This document shows, piece after piece, positions 12,661-23,720 of a stretch of DNA of 64,000 nt. The notes under the pieces are model-generated. The model saw only the letters and a list, made by a program, of their open reading frames with translations, was not told where the DNA came from and searched no databases. The stretch lies in the NCBI GenBank assembly GCA_933228675.1, contig OW121741.1:131763290-131827289 (forward strand), in the 5' to 3' direction. Source of the stretch: Stomorhina lunata (taxonomy: Eukaryota > Arthropoda > Insecta > Diptera > Rhiniidae). Made by a program: the position numbers and the translations under genes. Every line of letters starts with the position of its first letter. Within the stretch, counting starts at the first letter, position 1.

Positions 12661-13958
12661 AAGAGTGTTCTAAAAAAAATATGCATTTACTATTTTAGAC
12701 AAAATTTATCCATAGTGCAAGAAATAATTTATTTTTTGATCAAGTTAGTTTCTATAGATATGTCAGATACTATTATTTTAGAAATTATTAATTTTCAATA
12801 GTTATTTCAATCAAAATGGACTGCGAAAAAAAAGTTCGTGAAAATATAATTAAAACTTTTCAAAAAAATTCGTCATGGACTTTTAAAAAAATAGCTAAAA
12901 ATTTGAAAGTTGACCCTCGAACGGTTTCTAATGCCATCAGACGGTATAAGGAAAACCTGAGCATTGAAAGAAAACCTGGATCAGGGAGGAAAAAAGGTCC
13001 TACAGATATTGGTAAGGCAAAAGAAGTCGAGCGACTCTTTCGAAGAGCACCTAACACTTCTTTAAGAAAAGCATCTCGTACGGTGAAATGTTCTACGAAT
13101 TTTGCACATAGAGTCAAAGCTTATGCTGGACTGAAGACATACAAAGTCCAAAAGGTTCCAGATCGCAATGCTATAAAGAACTTAGAAGCAAAAAAACGAG
13201 CGAAAAAATTGAAGTCTGATTTTATAAAAAAATACACCTGTTGTGTAATGGATGATGAAACATACGTACTGGCAGACTTTTCTCAACTTTCTGGTCAAGT
13301 TTTTCATGTTGCTGATAAACGGGGCAATGTTCGGCAAGAGTTTTGCACAAAAAAACAAACAAAATTCCCTAAGAAGTTTCTCGTATTTCAAGCTATTTGC
13401 AGTTGTGGCAAAAGAAGTAAAGTATTTGTGACATCTGGCACAATAAACACAGAAATTTATATAAAGGAGTGCCTACAAAAACGGTTGTTACCCTTTTGTA
13501 AGAGAGCACAGAGTGACTACATTTTTTTGGCCCGATTTGGCATCATGCCATTATGGAAAAAAGGCACTTGAGTGGTACTCAAAGAATAATGTCATTTTTG
13601 TACCACGAGAGGCAAATCCACCTAACTGTCCAGAACTTCGGCCTGTGGAAAGGTATTGGGCTCTGGTAAAAAAGGAATTGAAGAACACAGGAAAGATTTC
13701 CAAGAACATGTCCGATTTTAAGCGCAGGTGGAACACATGCTCCAAAAAGGTATCAGAAGCAACTGTATAATCTTTAATGGGAGGGTTTCCGAAAAAAGTC
13801 GATAATTTTGCAAAACCCGAGTACTAAGTAAACATTTTAATGCTAAATGATTTTGTATAATATGTCATTATATTTGCGTATTTTGTAGAGTTTTTATATT
13901 AAAAGGTTTGATTTTTATTTAAGAAAATCCAACTACAAATTTTATTTAGAGCACTCTT
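12661..13958 (+). mobile_element. Tc1/mariner DD37E element, copy 1
   Basis: It starts AAGAGTGTTCTAAA and ends with the inverse GAGCACTCTT, flanked by TA on both sides (12659-12660 and 13959-13960). TA duplication is the hallmark of the Tc1/mariner superfamily. Length is 1298 bp with one central transposase frame. It is closely similar to the copies at 44288-45561 and 56999-58286. Confidence 0.95.
12816..13827 (+). pseudogene. DD37E transposase, copy 1, frameshifted
   Basis: The protein starts MDCEKKVREN, has a helix-turn-helix (TFKKIAKNLKVDPRTVSNAI), a GRKKG linker, then a DDE/RNase H-like catalytic core: VMDDETYV, FWPDLASCHY and ELRPVERYW. Between the second Asp and the Glu there are 37 residues, which places it in the DD37E (ITmD37E-type) group known from mosquitoes and other insects. 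It is broken: compared with copies 2 and 3 there is one extra base near 13495-13500, which splits the frame, and a TAA at 13768-13770 replaces a Lys codon, cutting 20 residues from the C-terminus. It cannot make an active transposase, though the element might be mobilised in trans. The start ATG at 12816 is shared by all three copies. Confidence 0.93.
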
Positions 13959-13960
13959 TA

Positions 13961-14109
13961 ATTACTCTCACAAAAAGTTTTACTTGAATTTCGTCGAATA
14001 CAATACTTAAAGCCCGTTGCTCAAGATTTCATTGCAGATCCATCACAATCATCAATTATAATCGGGATTGAAGGACCAAATTTACAATTACTTACTTACT
14101 TTCTTAAAT
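13961..14109. other. Short unassigned spacer
   Basis: Spacer between the DD37E element and the satellite leader. Nothing recognised apart from TTACTTACTT near 14090. Confidence 0.4.
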
Positions 14110-14514
14110 GCCTATATTCAGGCGTAGGCAGCCCATACCACCAGAAGCCGATGACTTTCTGTAGTTTTCGTGAATATCACGATCATTAATAAAACTCGTA
14201 AAAATGAGTTTTAAAAGCATTCAATTGGAATTTAGATGTCAGCAGAGTCAGTTGGTGTCGCTTTGTTAAATAAAATACAAAAACAAATTACTCAAGAATT
14301 AAAGTCCAATTTATAACAACAAAATACATGGTTCGAGAGAACATAGAAATATAATCTCGAACATTGTTGCCACGACACTATTATTTTTGTAAACATTGTT
14401 TGATATAAATGTAACCGAATTGGGAATATTTTTCGAAACAGAAATAAATTCTAATTTTAAATATTTCAAATTTTTAGATAAAGAAATATTTTTTAGATAT
14501 TTTCGATACAAACC
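14110..14514 (+). repeat. Conserved leader of the 30-bp satellite, locus 1
   Basis: This matches 50284-50660 in the same orientation: shared blocks include GTAGGCAGCCC, CACGATCATTAATAAAACTC, TACATGGTTCGAG and AACATTGTTGCCACGACACT. In both places it sits directly before the 30-bp satellite, so leader and array behave as one dispersed unit. No coding frame is recognised. Confidence 0.8.
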
Positions 14515-15510
14515 TTTTTTATAGAAACCTTTTTGATAACAATATTTTTCTTTGGAAAATATTTCGATTAAAATTATTTTTTATAGAAAATTAATCGACA
14601 AAAATATTTTTCTGCGAAAATTTTCAAAAATTTTTCAATAAAAATTTTTTTTAAAGAAAAATTTTCTATACAAAAATTTTGGATAAAAAAATTTTCTACA
14701 GAAAAATTTTTGATAAAAAATTTTGTATAGAAAAATTTTTGATAACAAAATGTTCTATAGAAACATTTTTGATAAAAAAATTTTCTATAGAAAAATATTT
14801 GATGAAAAAATTTTGTATAGAAAAATTTTTGATAAAAAAAATATTCTACAGAAAAATTGTTGATAAAATAACTTTTTTCGATAAAAATTTAAAAAAAAAA
14901 AAAAATATTTTCCTGTCAAAAAAAAATTTTTTTAAGAAAAAATTTTCTATGAAAAAATGAAAAAATTTTCTATTGAAAATTTTTTGATAAAAAAAATTTT
15001 CTATAGAAAAATGTTTGATGAAAAAATTTTCTATAGAAAAATTTTTGATAAAAAAATTTTCTATAAAAAATTTTTCTATAGAAAAATTTTTGATAAAAAA
15101 AAATTTTCTATATAAAATTTTTTTTTAATCTTCTATAGAAAAATTTTTGATAAAAAAATTTTCTATACAATAATTATTGATAAAAAAATTTTCTATAGAA
15201 AAATTTTGGATAAAAAAATTTTCTACAGAAAAATTTTTGATAAAACAATTTTCTATAGAAAAATTTTTGATAAAAAAAAATTTTCTATAGAAAAATTTTT
15301 GATAAAAAAAAATTTTTCTATAGAATAATTTTTGATAAAAAAATTTTCTATAGAAAAATTTTTGATAAAAAAATTTTCTATAGAAAAATTTTTGATAAAA
15401 AATTGTCTATGGAAAAATTTTTGATAAAAAAAATTTTTATTTTCCTATCAAAAAAATTTTTTTAATAAAAAAATTTTCTACAGAAAAATTTTTGATAAAA
15501 AAATTTTCAA

Positions 15511-15749
15511 TTGAAAAATTAGGATTTATCAGGCTTGAGTTCATTTTTAATTTTCAAATTATTAATTTGAAAATTTGAAAGTAATAATGTGGAGAAAAAC
15601 TGAGAAAATTATTTTTGAGCGCGGCAAGTGGATTGCAATTTCTGTCCCGCCACAGGACGTCATCAGCACTTAGCGCCCTCGACCACAGTCGAGTTATCAA
15701 ATTTGAAAATTAAAAATGAACTCAAGCCTGATAAATCCTAATTTTTCAA
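15511..15749. repeat. Perfect 50-bp inverted repeat (hairpin)
   Basis: The left arm 15511-15560 and right arm 15700-15749 are exact inverses, separated by 139 bases that are far less AT-rich (TCCCGCCACAGGACGTCATC). The arm contains AGGCTTGAGTTCA. Single-arm relatives recur at about 17700-17820 and 17940-18060. It may be a small foldback element inserted in the satellite. Confidence 0.85.
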
Positions 15750-17605
15750 TTAATTCAATTTAAATGTTCGAATAATTAATTCCCAAATAATTAAAAAAAT
15801 TTTCTAAAGAAACTTTTTTGATTAAAAAAATTTTCTATAGAAAAATTTTTGATAAAAAAATTTTCTGTAGAAAAATTTTTGATAAAAAAATTTTTTATTA
15901 AAAATTTTTCTATAGAAAAAGTTTTGATGAGAAAATTTTCTATAGAAAAATGTTTGATAAAAAAATTTATATAGAAAATTTTTGATAAAAAATTTTCTAT
16001 GGAAAAATTTTTGATCAAAAAAATTTCTATAGAAAAATTGTTGATAAAAAAATTTTCTACAGAAAACTTTTTGATAAAAAAAATTTTTTATAGAAAAATT
16101 TTTGATAATAAAAAATTTCTATAGAAAAATTTTTGATAAAAAAAATTTCTATAGAAACATTTTTTATAAAAAAATTTCTATAAAAACATTTTTGATAAAA
16201 AAAATTTCTATAGAAACATTTTTGATAAAAAATATTTAAAAAAAAAAAAACGGAATAGAAAACTTTAATGAAAATTAAAAAAAAATTTTGTATAGAAAAG
16301 TTTTTGATAAAAAAAATATTCTACAGAAAAATTGTTGATAAAATAACTTTTTTCGATGAAAATTTTACAAAAAAAATATTTTCCTATCAAAAAAAATTTT
16401 TTTTAAGAAAAAATTTTCTATGAAAAAATTAAAAAATTTTCTATTGAAAAATGTTTGATGAAAAAATTTTCTATAGAAAAATTTTTGATAAAAAAAATTT
16501 TCTATAAAAAAATTTTCTATAGAAAAATTTTTGATAAAAAATTTTCTATAGAATAATTTTTGATAAAAAATTTTCTATAGAAAAATTTTGGATAAAAAAA
16601 TTTTCTACAGAAAAATTTTTGATAAAAAAAAGTTGCTATAGAAGCATTTTTAATAAAAAAAAATTCTACAGAAAAATTTTTGATAGAAGAATTTTCTATA
16701 GAATAATTTTTGATAAAAAAATTTCCTATGGAAAAATTTTTGATAAAAAAATTTTCTATAGGAAAATTTTTGATAAAAAAAATTTTCTGTAGAATAATTT
16801 TTGATAAAAAATTTTCTATAGAATAATTTTTGATAAAACAAATTTCTACAGAAAAATTTTTGATAAAAAAAATTTTTATTTTCCTATCAAAAAAAAAAAA
16901 AAAAAAATTAAAAAAAAAAAATTTATATAGAAAAATTGTTGATAAAAAAATTTTTTATTAAAAATTTTTCTATAGAAAAAGTTTTGATGAGAGAATTTTC
17001 TATAGAAAAATTGTTGATAAAAAAATTTTCTACAGAAAACTTTTTGATAACAAATTTTTTTATAGAAAAATTTTTGATAAAAAAAATTTCTATAGAAAAA
17101 TTTTTGATAAAAAAATTTCTATAGTAAAATTTTTTATAAACAAATTTCTATAAAAACATTTTTGATAAAAAAAATTTCTATAGAAACATTTTTGATAATA
17201 AATTTAAAAAAAAAAAACGGAATAGAAAACTTTAATGAAAATTAAAAAAAAAAATATTTTCCTATCAAAAAATTTTCGGTAAAAATTTTTTAATGAAAAA
17301 TGTTCTATGGAAAAATTTTGATAGAAGATTTTTCTATGTAAAAATTTTTGATAAAAAAATTTTTTTATAAAAAAGTTTTGATAAAAAATTTTCTATAGAA
17401 AAAATTTTGATAAAAAAATTTTCTATAGAAAAATTTTTGATAAAAAAATTTTCTATAGAAAAATTTTTGATAAATGAATTTTCTAAAGCAAAATTTTTGA
17501 TACAAGAATTTTCTTTAGAAAAATTGTTGATACAAGAATTTTCTGTAGAAAAATTTTTGATAAAAGAATTTTCTATAGAAAATTTTTTCTAATGAAAAAT
17601 TTTTA

Positions 17606-18150
17606 TAAAAAAGTTTCTATGGAAAAAGTTTAGATAAAACAATTTTTTATAGAAAAATTCATTGAAGATATAATTTTTGAAAATAAAAAAATTTTCTACA
17701 GAAAATTTTTATTTATTTGGGAATTAATTATTCGAACTTTAGAATTAATTGAAAAATTTTAAAATTTTCAAAAATTAATAATTTGAAAGTTAAATGAACT
17801 CAAGCCTGATTAAACCTAACTTTTCAAAAATTTTTATATTAAAGTTTCTATGGAAAAAGTTTTGATAAAACAATTTTTTATAGAAAAATTCATTGAAGAT
17901 ATAATTTTTGAAAATAAAAAAATTTTCTACAGAAAAATTTTTATTTATTTGGGAATTAATTATTCAAACTTTAGAATTAATTGAAAAATTTTCAAATTTT
18001 CAAAAATTAATAATTTGAAAGTTAAATGAACTCAAGCCTGATTAAACCTAATTTTTCAAAAATTTTTATATTAAAGTTTCTATGGAAAAAGTTTTGATAA
18101 AACAATTTTTTATAGAAAAATTCATTGAAGATATAATTTTTGAAAATATA
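17606..18150. repeat. 232-bp higher-order tandem repeat
   Basis: A 232-bp block containing AAGTTTCTATGGAAAAAG, TTCATTGAAGATATAA, GGGAATTAATTATTC and CTCAAGCCTGATTAAACC is repeated: CTCAAGCCTG begins at 17799 and again at 18031, and a third partial copy ends near 18150. It combines satellite units with the arm sequence of the 15511 hairpin. Confidence 0.85.
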
Positions 18151-18159
18151 CTGATCTTG

Positions 18160-18620
18160 TGTAGATTTTATGATCTTTTGAAGAATTTATATTCTTTTAT
18201 AGATTTTATGATGTTCTATAGGTTTTATGATCTTCAACAAATCTTATGAACATATTTTCGTTTAAAGATGTTATGATCGGTATAATTATATTTAGGTTAA
18301 ATGGACCTTATGATCGTTTATAGATAAAATAATAGTTAAGCGATTTTAAAATCTTTAGGGAATCATATCTTGTATTCTAAGGACCATTTAGTGATCTTAC
18401 GATTCAACATAATTTTAATGAAAGACATGATTTAACAAAATCTCTGATCTCAATAACTCGAACCACATTTGATGGACAAAAGTTACGATCGATTGGTTTA
18501 TTTTGAAGATCTAATGATCGTTAAGAGATGGTATAATCATGAAGAGATCTTGTAATCGTTAAGAGATCTTATGATCTCTAGGTAATGATTTGATCAGACA
18601 AATACTGAGTTATAAACGAA
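18160..18620. repeat. Degenerate GATC/TTATGATC repeat block
   Basis: Loose repeats of AGATCTTATGATC with variable AT spacers. Similar blocks lie at 18960-19045, 23390-23620 and 25720-25975, so the LINE at 23.7-25.7 kb interrupts one of them. The period is irregular and no coding is seen. Confidence 0.6.
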
Positions 18621-20715
18621 TTGGATTCCTTTTTTTGGAAAGGAGATAGTAAAGGTGGTGAAAAGAAGAGATAAAGCTTTTTATATTAATTAACACTTTA
18701 ATTGCACGTCATATCTATTTTCAGAACAACGAAGTTGATCCATTTGTTGTTATTTAGGCACATTGTTTAAGCTCTTTGCTCTACAGCCAATTTTATTTCT
18801 TTTACATCGACGGCGTGTTATTGCTGTGGGCATACCGACGATGGAGGATGCTGTGGTAATAAATAATTTCAATGGAAATTAATAATAACAGAAATTGAAA
18901 CTGACGTGACCGGGAAACGAACCCAGACTCAATGTGATATGTTATGCTTAGTAAACGATCATTAACAGATTTTATTATCTTTTGAAGATATAATGATATT
19001 TTATAGATTCTATGATCAGATCTTATGATAATTTTTTCGTTTTGAGATGTTTAACTGGTATTTGTGTGGCATTCCTACCTGAGTTCTCCTGTTCATTCCT
19101 TCATTACAATTCCACCAATTGGCAAGAGAAACAAAATCAGTGCAAGCTGAAAATAAAATCATACACAAAACAAGAATGAAGTTTAAAAACGACAACAATA
19201 ACAACAACAACAACGAAAAAAAAGTTGATTACTCCGTCAACGTGTAACGTATTCATAAAATTCAATAGATGTGATTTTTTTTTATTTTATTTAAAATTTT
19301 ATTTATTATTTTTAGTTGCTTTGTTTTGGGTGTGTTGGCGGTACTGGCAATTTCATTGCTGCTGATGTTATAGACGAAATGTTGCTAATATTATTGTTGT
19401 TGGTGCTGCCGATGTTGTTGTTGTTGCTATTATTGTTATTATTTCTAACGACGACGCCAAGACGGAGCACTCTAAAACTAACGGTACTCAAGGTTGTAAG
19501 CTACATGATCAGCACAAACACACTCTGATTCACTCTCAATATTTTAAATTTAAGCTTAAACTTACATACATACAGACAGACGGATGGACGGACATGGATT
19601 TATACAGGCAACAAATGTTGGTAACTTACGAGTACATACAAACATACATACATACATGCATGATCGTTTTAGTTACAATTGTAGTAGTCAGCTAAATCTA
19701 AGTATCTAACTGTCTATCTTTTATATATATAAGTATATCGGGATATATAAATTTGTATGGTCAAAATCACATATACACACACACACATTAACCATGTACT
19801 GGTTAGTTAAGATACGATTTCATTTGAATTGAATTTGTTTGGGTTTTAGCAGCTGCACACAATATAATAATAATTTGCCACTTTTCACCCTTTCCTTTGG
19901 CTTACGGTTATGCCAAGATATTCATTGCGTTTGTGCTCTGCTTTGCCAATATATGACAACAATCATTCTTGACATCATCTGGAGGGATTCTAACGTGGGC
20001 GATTTATGTAAATTCTTTAATGTTATGGGTTACTTTGAACAGACTCTCATAAATAGCTAAAGAAAACAAATTAGCATAAGCCATTGCCTAGATAACCATA
20101 AAGCAAATGATCTAGACGATCTTGCTTTTTTAATTTCCTCGTTTAAAGTAGAGCTCTTTAAGTGCTACTTGTATCCGATTTCAGGCTTGCTTAACTTTTT
20201 TTTTATCGTCTTCTTTAGAAGCTCGCTCAGTCGCTAAAACGGCGCAGTTAAATTATCACGCAACGACGATCACATAAAATCGTTTCGTAGCAACTTTGAG
20301 CCCCAACATTCAAAAGTATTTGATCAACAATAGCTATGAGAGGAGGAAAACAACTGGGTTTTATAGCAAAAACAAAAAAAATATATATACTTATGTTATG
20401 TACTAGTTTATGCAGAAAATAAAAAAAATACTTCTTTAGATTTTGCTACAAATATTTATACTACAGCAATTAATCGTTTTAGTATTTTTAACTTAAATTA
20501 AATCTTACATTTCTTGAATTATGGGATCTAAATAATTTAATTTAATTAAGGAGTGACAACATGTTTTTAGTATGTTCTCAAGATCTTAAAATGATCATTT
20601 TAGAATTATTGTTTGTTTAAAGGAAGTTTGTATATTACATACTTTAGGATCGTAAAACGAGGTATGCTAGTGAAAGTATTTGGCTTTCACACCTTTAATA
20701 TAATCGTTGTTACAC
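18621..20715. other. Unassigned sequence with microsatellites
   Basis: No supported gene. ACAACAACAACAA-type repeats lie at 19190-19215, GTT/ATT trinucleotide-rich DNA at 19380-19450 (source of an all-Leu frame), ACAGACAGACGG near 19573 and a CA run at 19775-19790. A frame at 19839-20060 lacks a recognisable domain. Confidence 0.45.
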
Positions 20716-21150
20716 TCAGGGAAAAAACGTGCTGATAATAAGATTTTCTGCTTGAAATCGAAACTTTTTCTGCTTGAAAGAAGAGTAAATACGAAAAATC
20801 TTATTTTGAGAATAAAATCTTAATTTTTTAAGATTCTTTGTAAGATCGCACTCTTAAAAAAAATCTAAGCACAGGATCGATAACTAAGAATGTGTTCTTA
20901 TTAATTAAGATTAAATTCTTAAATTTTAAAAATGCACTCTTAATTAATAAGAACATAATCTTAAATAATAAAAACGCATTCTTAATTATCGATCTTGTTC
21001 TTAGAACTTTTTCAAGATTGCAATCTTACAAACAATCTTGAAAAATAAGATTTTATTCTTAAAATAAGATTTTTCGCATTTACTCTACTTTCAAGCAGAA
21101 AAAGTTTCGATTTCAAGCAGAAAATCTTATTATCAGCACGTTTTTTCTTA
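20716..21150. repeat. Long inverted repeat (foldback-like element)
   Basis: The left arm (from 20727) carries CGTGCTGATAATAAGATTTT, CTTGAAATCGAAACTTTTTC and AAGATTCTTTGTAAGAT. The right arm (about 20990-21146) is their near-perfect inverse, ending ATCAGCACG. The middle is made of CTTAATTAATAAGA-type motifs. Arm length is roughly 150 bases. The outer end TACACTCAGGGAAAAA loosely pairs with TTTTTCTCTTAGTGTA at about 22819-22834, so this could be one end of a larger unit. Confidence 0.75.
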
Positions 21151-21301
21151 TTATAATATTCGTATTTGGTGATAAAATAAAACACATTTTTTATTATTTT
21201 TTTCCCTTTCGAGGAATGTAATAGTATTCCTATACTTTACAATTTTGATTTATTTATTTTAGATTATAGGTAGTTAGTAAAAAATTTCATCCTAAAAATA
21301 C

Positions 21302-22147
21302 CTTGACTTCATCTTCCGTTGGAAAAAGTGTGCATATTTCTGTCAATATATCTTAGAAATCGTGAGGATGAAGTGCGAGATCCTTTTTTAGAAATTGATG
21401 TGTTATAATCTGGATCAGCTCATCACGATAGTTATTGTTTAAATCTTTGTGTGAAGCATCAAATTCTACTTACTGATTCATTTAATAATGAAGCTAAATC
21501 CTATATAAATAAACGAAAATATTTTATGTTTTGTACACATTTTAATGTATTAAGTAATTATCTAATACTTTTGCCTTGTCAAACACTTTTTTGTTAACTT
21601 TCACATTTACAGAAGACGATGGAGTGGAAGTTACATCCGGACATTTTTGTAGCCACTGACCTACCTTCGACGGCATCGAAAGTGTATCTTCATCAATTCC
21701 AAACTAAAGGACAAAACTATTAGTGGTTTAATTTACTTTCTAAATAAAATATTAAAACCTGTTTCTTTTTCCAGACAAATAATTTTTCACGAAACTCCAT
21801 TCGAAGTCCTGTGGAATGGCTTCCTTTACATCTTCTGCTTTCATATACTGCAGACTTCTAAAAGTTACATTTGAGCCTGAAACAAATTAAATCAATATAA
21901 TTTTTTATAAAGAAATTTACTTATGTATTTATAAATATGATGAAAAACTTACGCTGCAGGTACGGAAAACGCATTCCAGATCGAATTCTTTCAAAAGATT
22001 TTTTAGCAACGCGTCATCGTCCGAGAAATCTGATGAAATTTCTTGTGAAGGGCAGTTCAATTCATACTCCCCATCACATACCGGAACTAAATTGCCTTCT
22101 ATTGGAATATTTAAAAGGATCACTTCATCCGGATTAAGGTTTTCCAT
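21302..22147 (-). pseudogene. Broken intron-containing gene with SAM-like domain
   Basis: On the minus strand an ATG at 22147 opens a 65-codon exon (22147-21953; MENLNPDEVILLNIP start) ending at a consensus GTAAGT donor. A good acceptor (TTTGTTTCAG) at 21877 leads to a second exon (21876-21759) encoding SNVTFRSLQYMKAEDVKEAI. Together these resemble a SAM-like helical domain. Farther on are GIDEDTLSMP..., an exon end before GTAAGT at about 21473, and DLNNNYRDELIQIITHQF followed by an in-frame TAA and LFPTEDEVK. This recalls SAM-domain proteins of the SAMD3-like type described in many animals, by my recollection only. Exon 1 and exon 2 are not in compatible phase as read, and at least one stop interrupts, so it is called a relic. 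It lies between two inverted-repeat structures, suggesting a gene fragment carried in a transposon. Confidence 0.45.
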
Positions 22148-22254
22148 TTATATTTCTTATTAAATTTATATTTTTTCTCAAAAAATTAGTTTTTCACTTT
22201 TTCGCAACTACTTTGGTCGGCGGATTACAATTTATGACAAAATACTAAGAAATT

Positions 22255-22834
22255 TCCCTAAAACAAGCACACAAGTCTACAAAATCAAGAATACGATCTT
22301 AAGATTAGAACTTACAATCTTCAAAATAAGAATAAACAGGTATGTGATGGACATTTTTCGTTTTCAAATCGATCGATTTCAGACATATTTTTTAGCTAAT
22401 TTTCAGTTATTTCCCCCAAAAAAATGAAAATTTTGGATTTAATCCTTTTGACTGATATTTAATCTTTCATTTGGTTTGAATTTTTTGGGAAAATAACCGA
22501 AAATTATCTCAAAAATATATCTGAAATCGATCGATTTGAAAACGATCGTTTTCCATCACATACCTGAAAATCTTGAAATCAAGATCACAATCTTAAAATA
22601 AAGAATACGATCTAAAATTAAGATTTAAAATCTTACAATAAGATTAAAATCTTAAAAGCAAACAAATTACATGTTTATTTTTAGATTGTATTCTCATAAC
22701 TAAGAATTTATTCTTAAATTTAAGAATATAAATCTTACTGGCTATATTTTCAAGATTGAAAATTCAAGATTTCGCAATCTTATATTGTAGATTTTTTTCC
22801 TTGAAATCAGATTGTCATTTTTCTCTTAGTGTAT
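22255..22834. repeat. AATCTTAAAATAAGA-rich repeat block
   Basis: Repeated AAGATTAAAATCTTA and AAGAATACGATCTTAA motifs of the same style as the interior of the 20716-21150 foldback, interrupted by a palindromic MITE at 22337-22566. It ends with TTTTTCTCTTAGTGTA. Possibly the right part of one large non-autonomous element spanning 20716-22834. Confidence 0.5.
22337..22566. mobile_element. 230-bp palindromic MITE
   Basis: The termini CAGGTATGTGATGG and CCATCACATACCTG are exact inverses, and the subterminal TTCAAATCGATCGATTTCAG block is mirrored by CTGAAATCGATCGATTTGAA. There is no coding. Flanks are AT-rich and no clear target duplication is visible, so the superfamily is open. Confidence 0.75.
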
Positions 22835-23389
22835 GGTAATGTTACGACGATGTTTAATTGGGTAGGACAGCACAAATCCTTAAAGTTTTCTATGATACAG
22901 AAAATACTTATATAAATCAGTGGTGTCCCTCATACTCAATGTCTTTGTAATTTGGTCTCAAACATTTCGGACGATTTTCATTTTATTAATAAAATTTATT
23001 ACTCATGATCATCTGCATTATCTCACAAAATATCAGGGCAGTCGATTTTACTGTTATGATTTTACAGTAAAACAATAAAGGCTTAAGTACAATTCACTGT
23101 CCAAAGATATTTTAAAAAATGCTTCTCCTGTAAATTTTAGTGTTTGGCGCTTGAGTCTTTTTGGCGGTTAGGGCTCGATTTGATTTTCAATTAAAATTGT
23201 ATATGGTCCTTTGAATCGATTTGGGGTGTTTTGGGTTGGTCATTAATTTACAAAAAATATTAGCTTAGTGTGCTTCAAGCGATCAGTGCAAGCGATCTTT
23301 AAATTTGATATAAGTGCAAGTAAGAAAAGTGAAAAAATGGGTTAACTGATTACTCTCAAATTTGGTTCGAAGAGCAAAAATTATTTAAT
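22835..23389. other. Unassigned sequence
   Basis: No gene or repeat family recognised in this stretch between the inverted-repeat block and the GATC-rich block. Confidence 0.4.
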
Positions 23390-23620
23390 TTTGAAGATCT
23401 TATGGTTATTATGATAAAGATTTATGATCTTCAATAGTTCTCATGGAGATCTTATTTTATTCATTTTATATTTGCAATGACCTTCTAGAGATCTTATGAT
23501 CTATAAGTTAGAAACCGTACTCGTATGATAATTTAAAGATCTTCTAATTGTTTCTTATTCTAAGAGAGAGAGAGAGAGAGTGAGATGTTATTGTCGTTTC
23601 GAGATCTTATGTGCTATTAT
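23390..23620. repeat. Degenerate GATC repeat block with GA microsatellite
   Basis: AGATCTTATG-type motifs as at 18160-18620, with a (GA)n run at about 23563-23580. It is interrupted downstream by the LINE and resumes at 25720. Confidence 0.6.
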
Positions 23621-23720
23621 ATAATGCAAGTAGCTGACGAGTGAGTGAAATTTATACGTATTTTGTTTATGTAATAATAACTAAACACATATAAGTTTCA
23701 CTCACTTTTCAGATTCTCGC

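Larger units (their letters stand above)
14515..18160. repeat. 30-bp AT-rich satellite array, locus 1 (diverged)
   Basis: The unit is AAAAAAATTTTCTATAGAAA then AATTTTTGAT. Units here are much more diverged than at 50.8 kb, with many A-run length changes and a second sub-array after 16250 that repeats features of the first. The 10-codon reading (KFSIEKFLIK-type) yields long spurious frames on both strands. An inverted repeat lies at 15511-15749 and a 232-bp higher-order repeat at 17606-18150. Confidence 0.95.

Noticed and set aside
14679..17592. Long open frames reading KFSIEKFLIK-type repeats
   Set aside because: They are the ten-codon translation of a 30-bp AT satellite, open on both strands, with no non-repeat protein sequence.
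19316..19528. Leu-rich frame resembling a membrane protein
   Set aside because: It is the translation of GTT/ATT microsatellite DNA.
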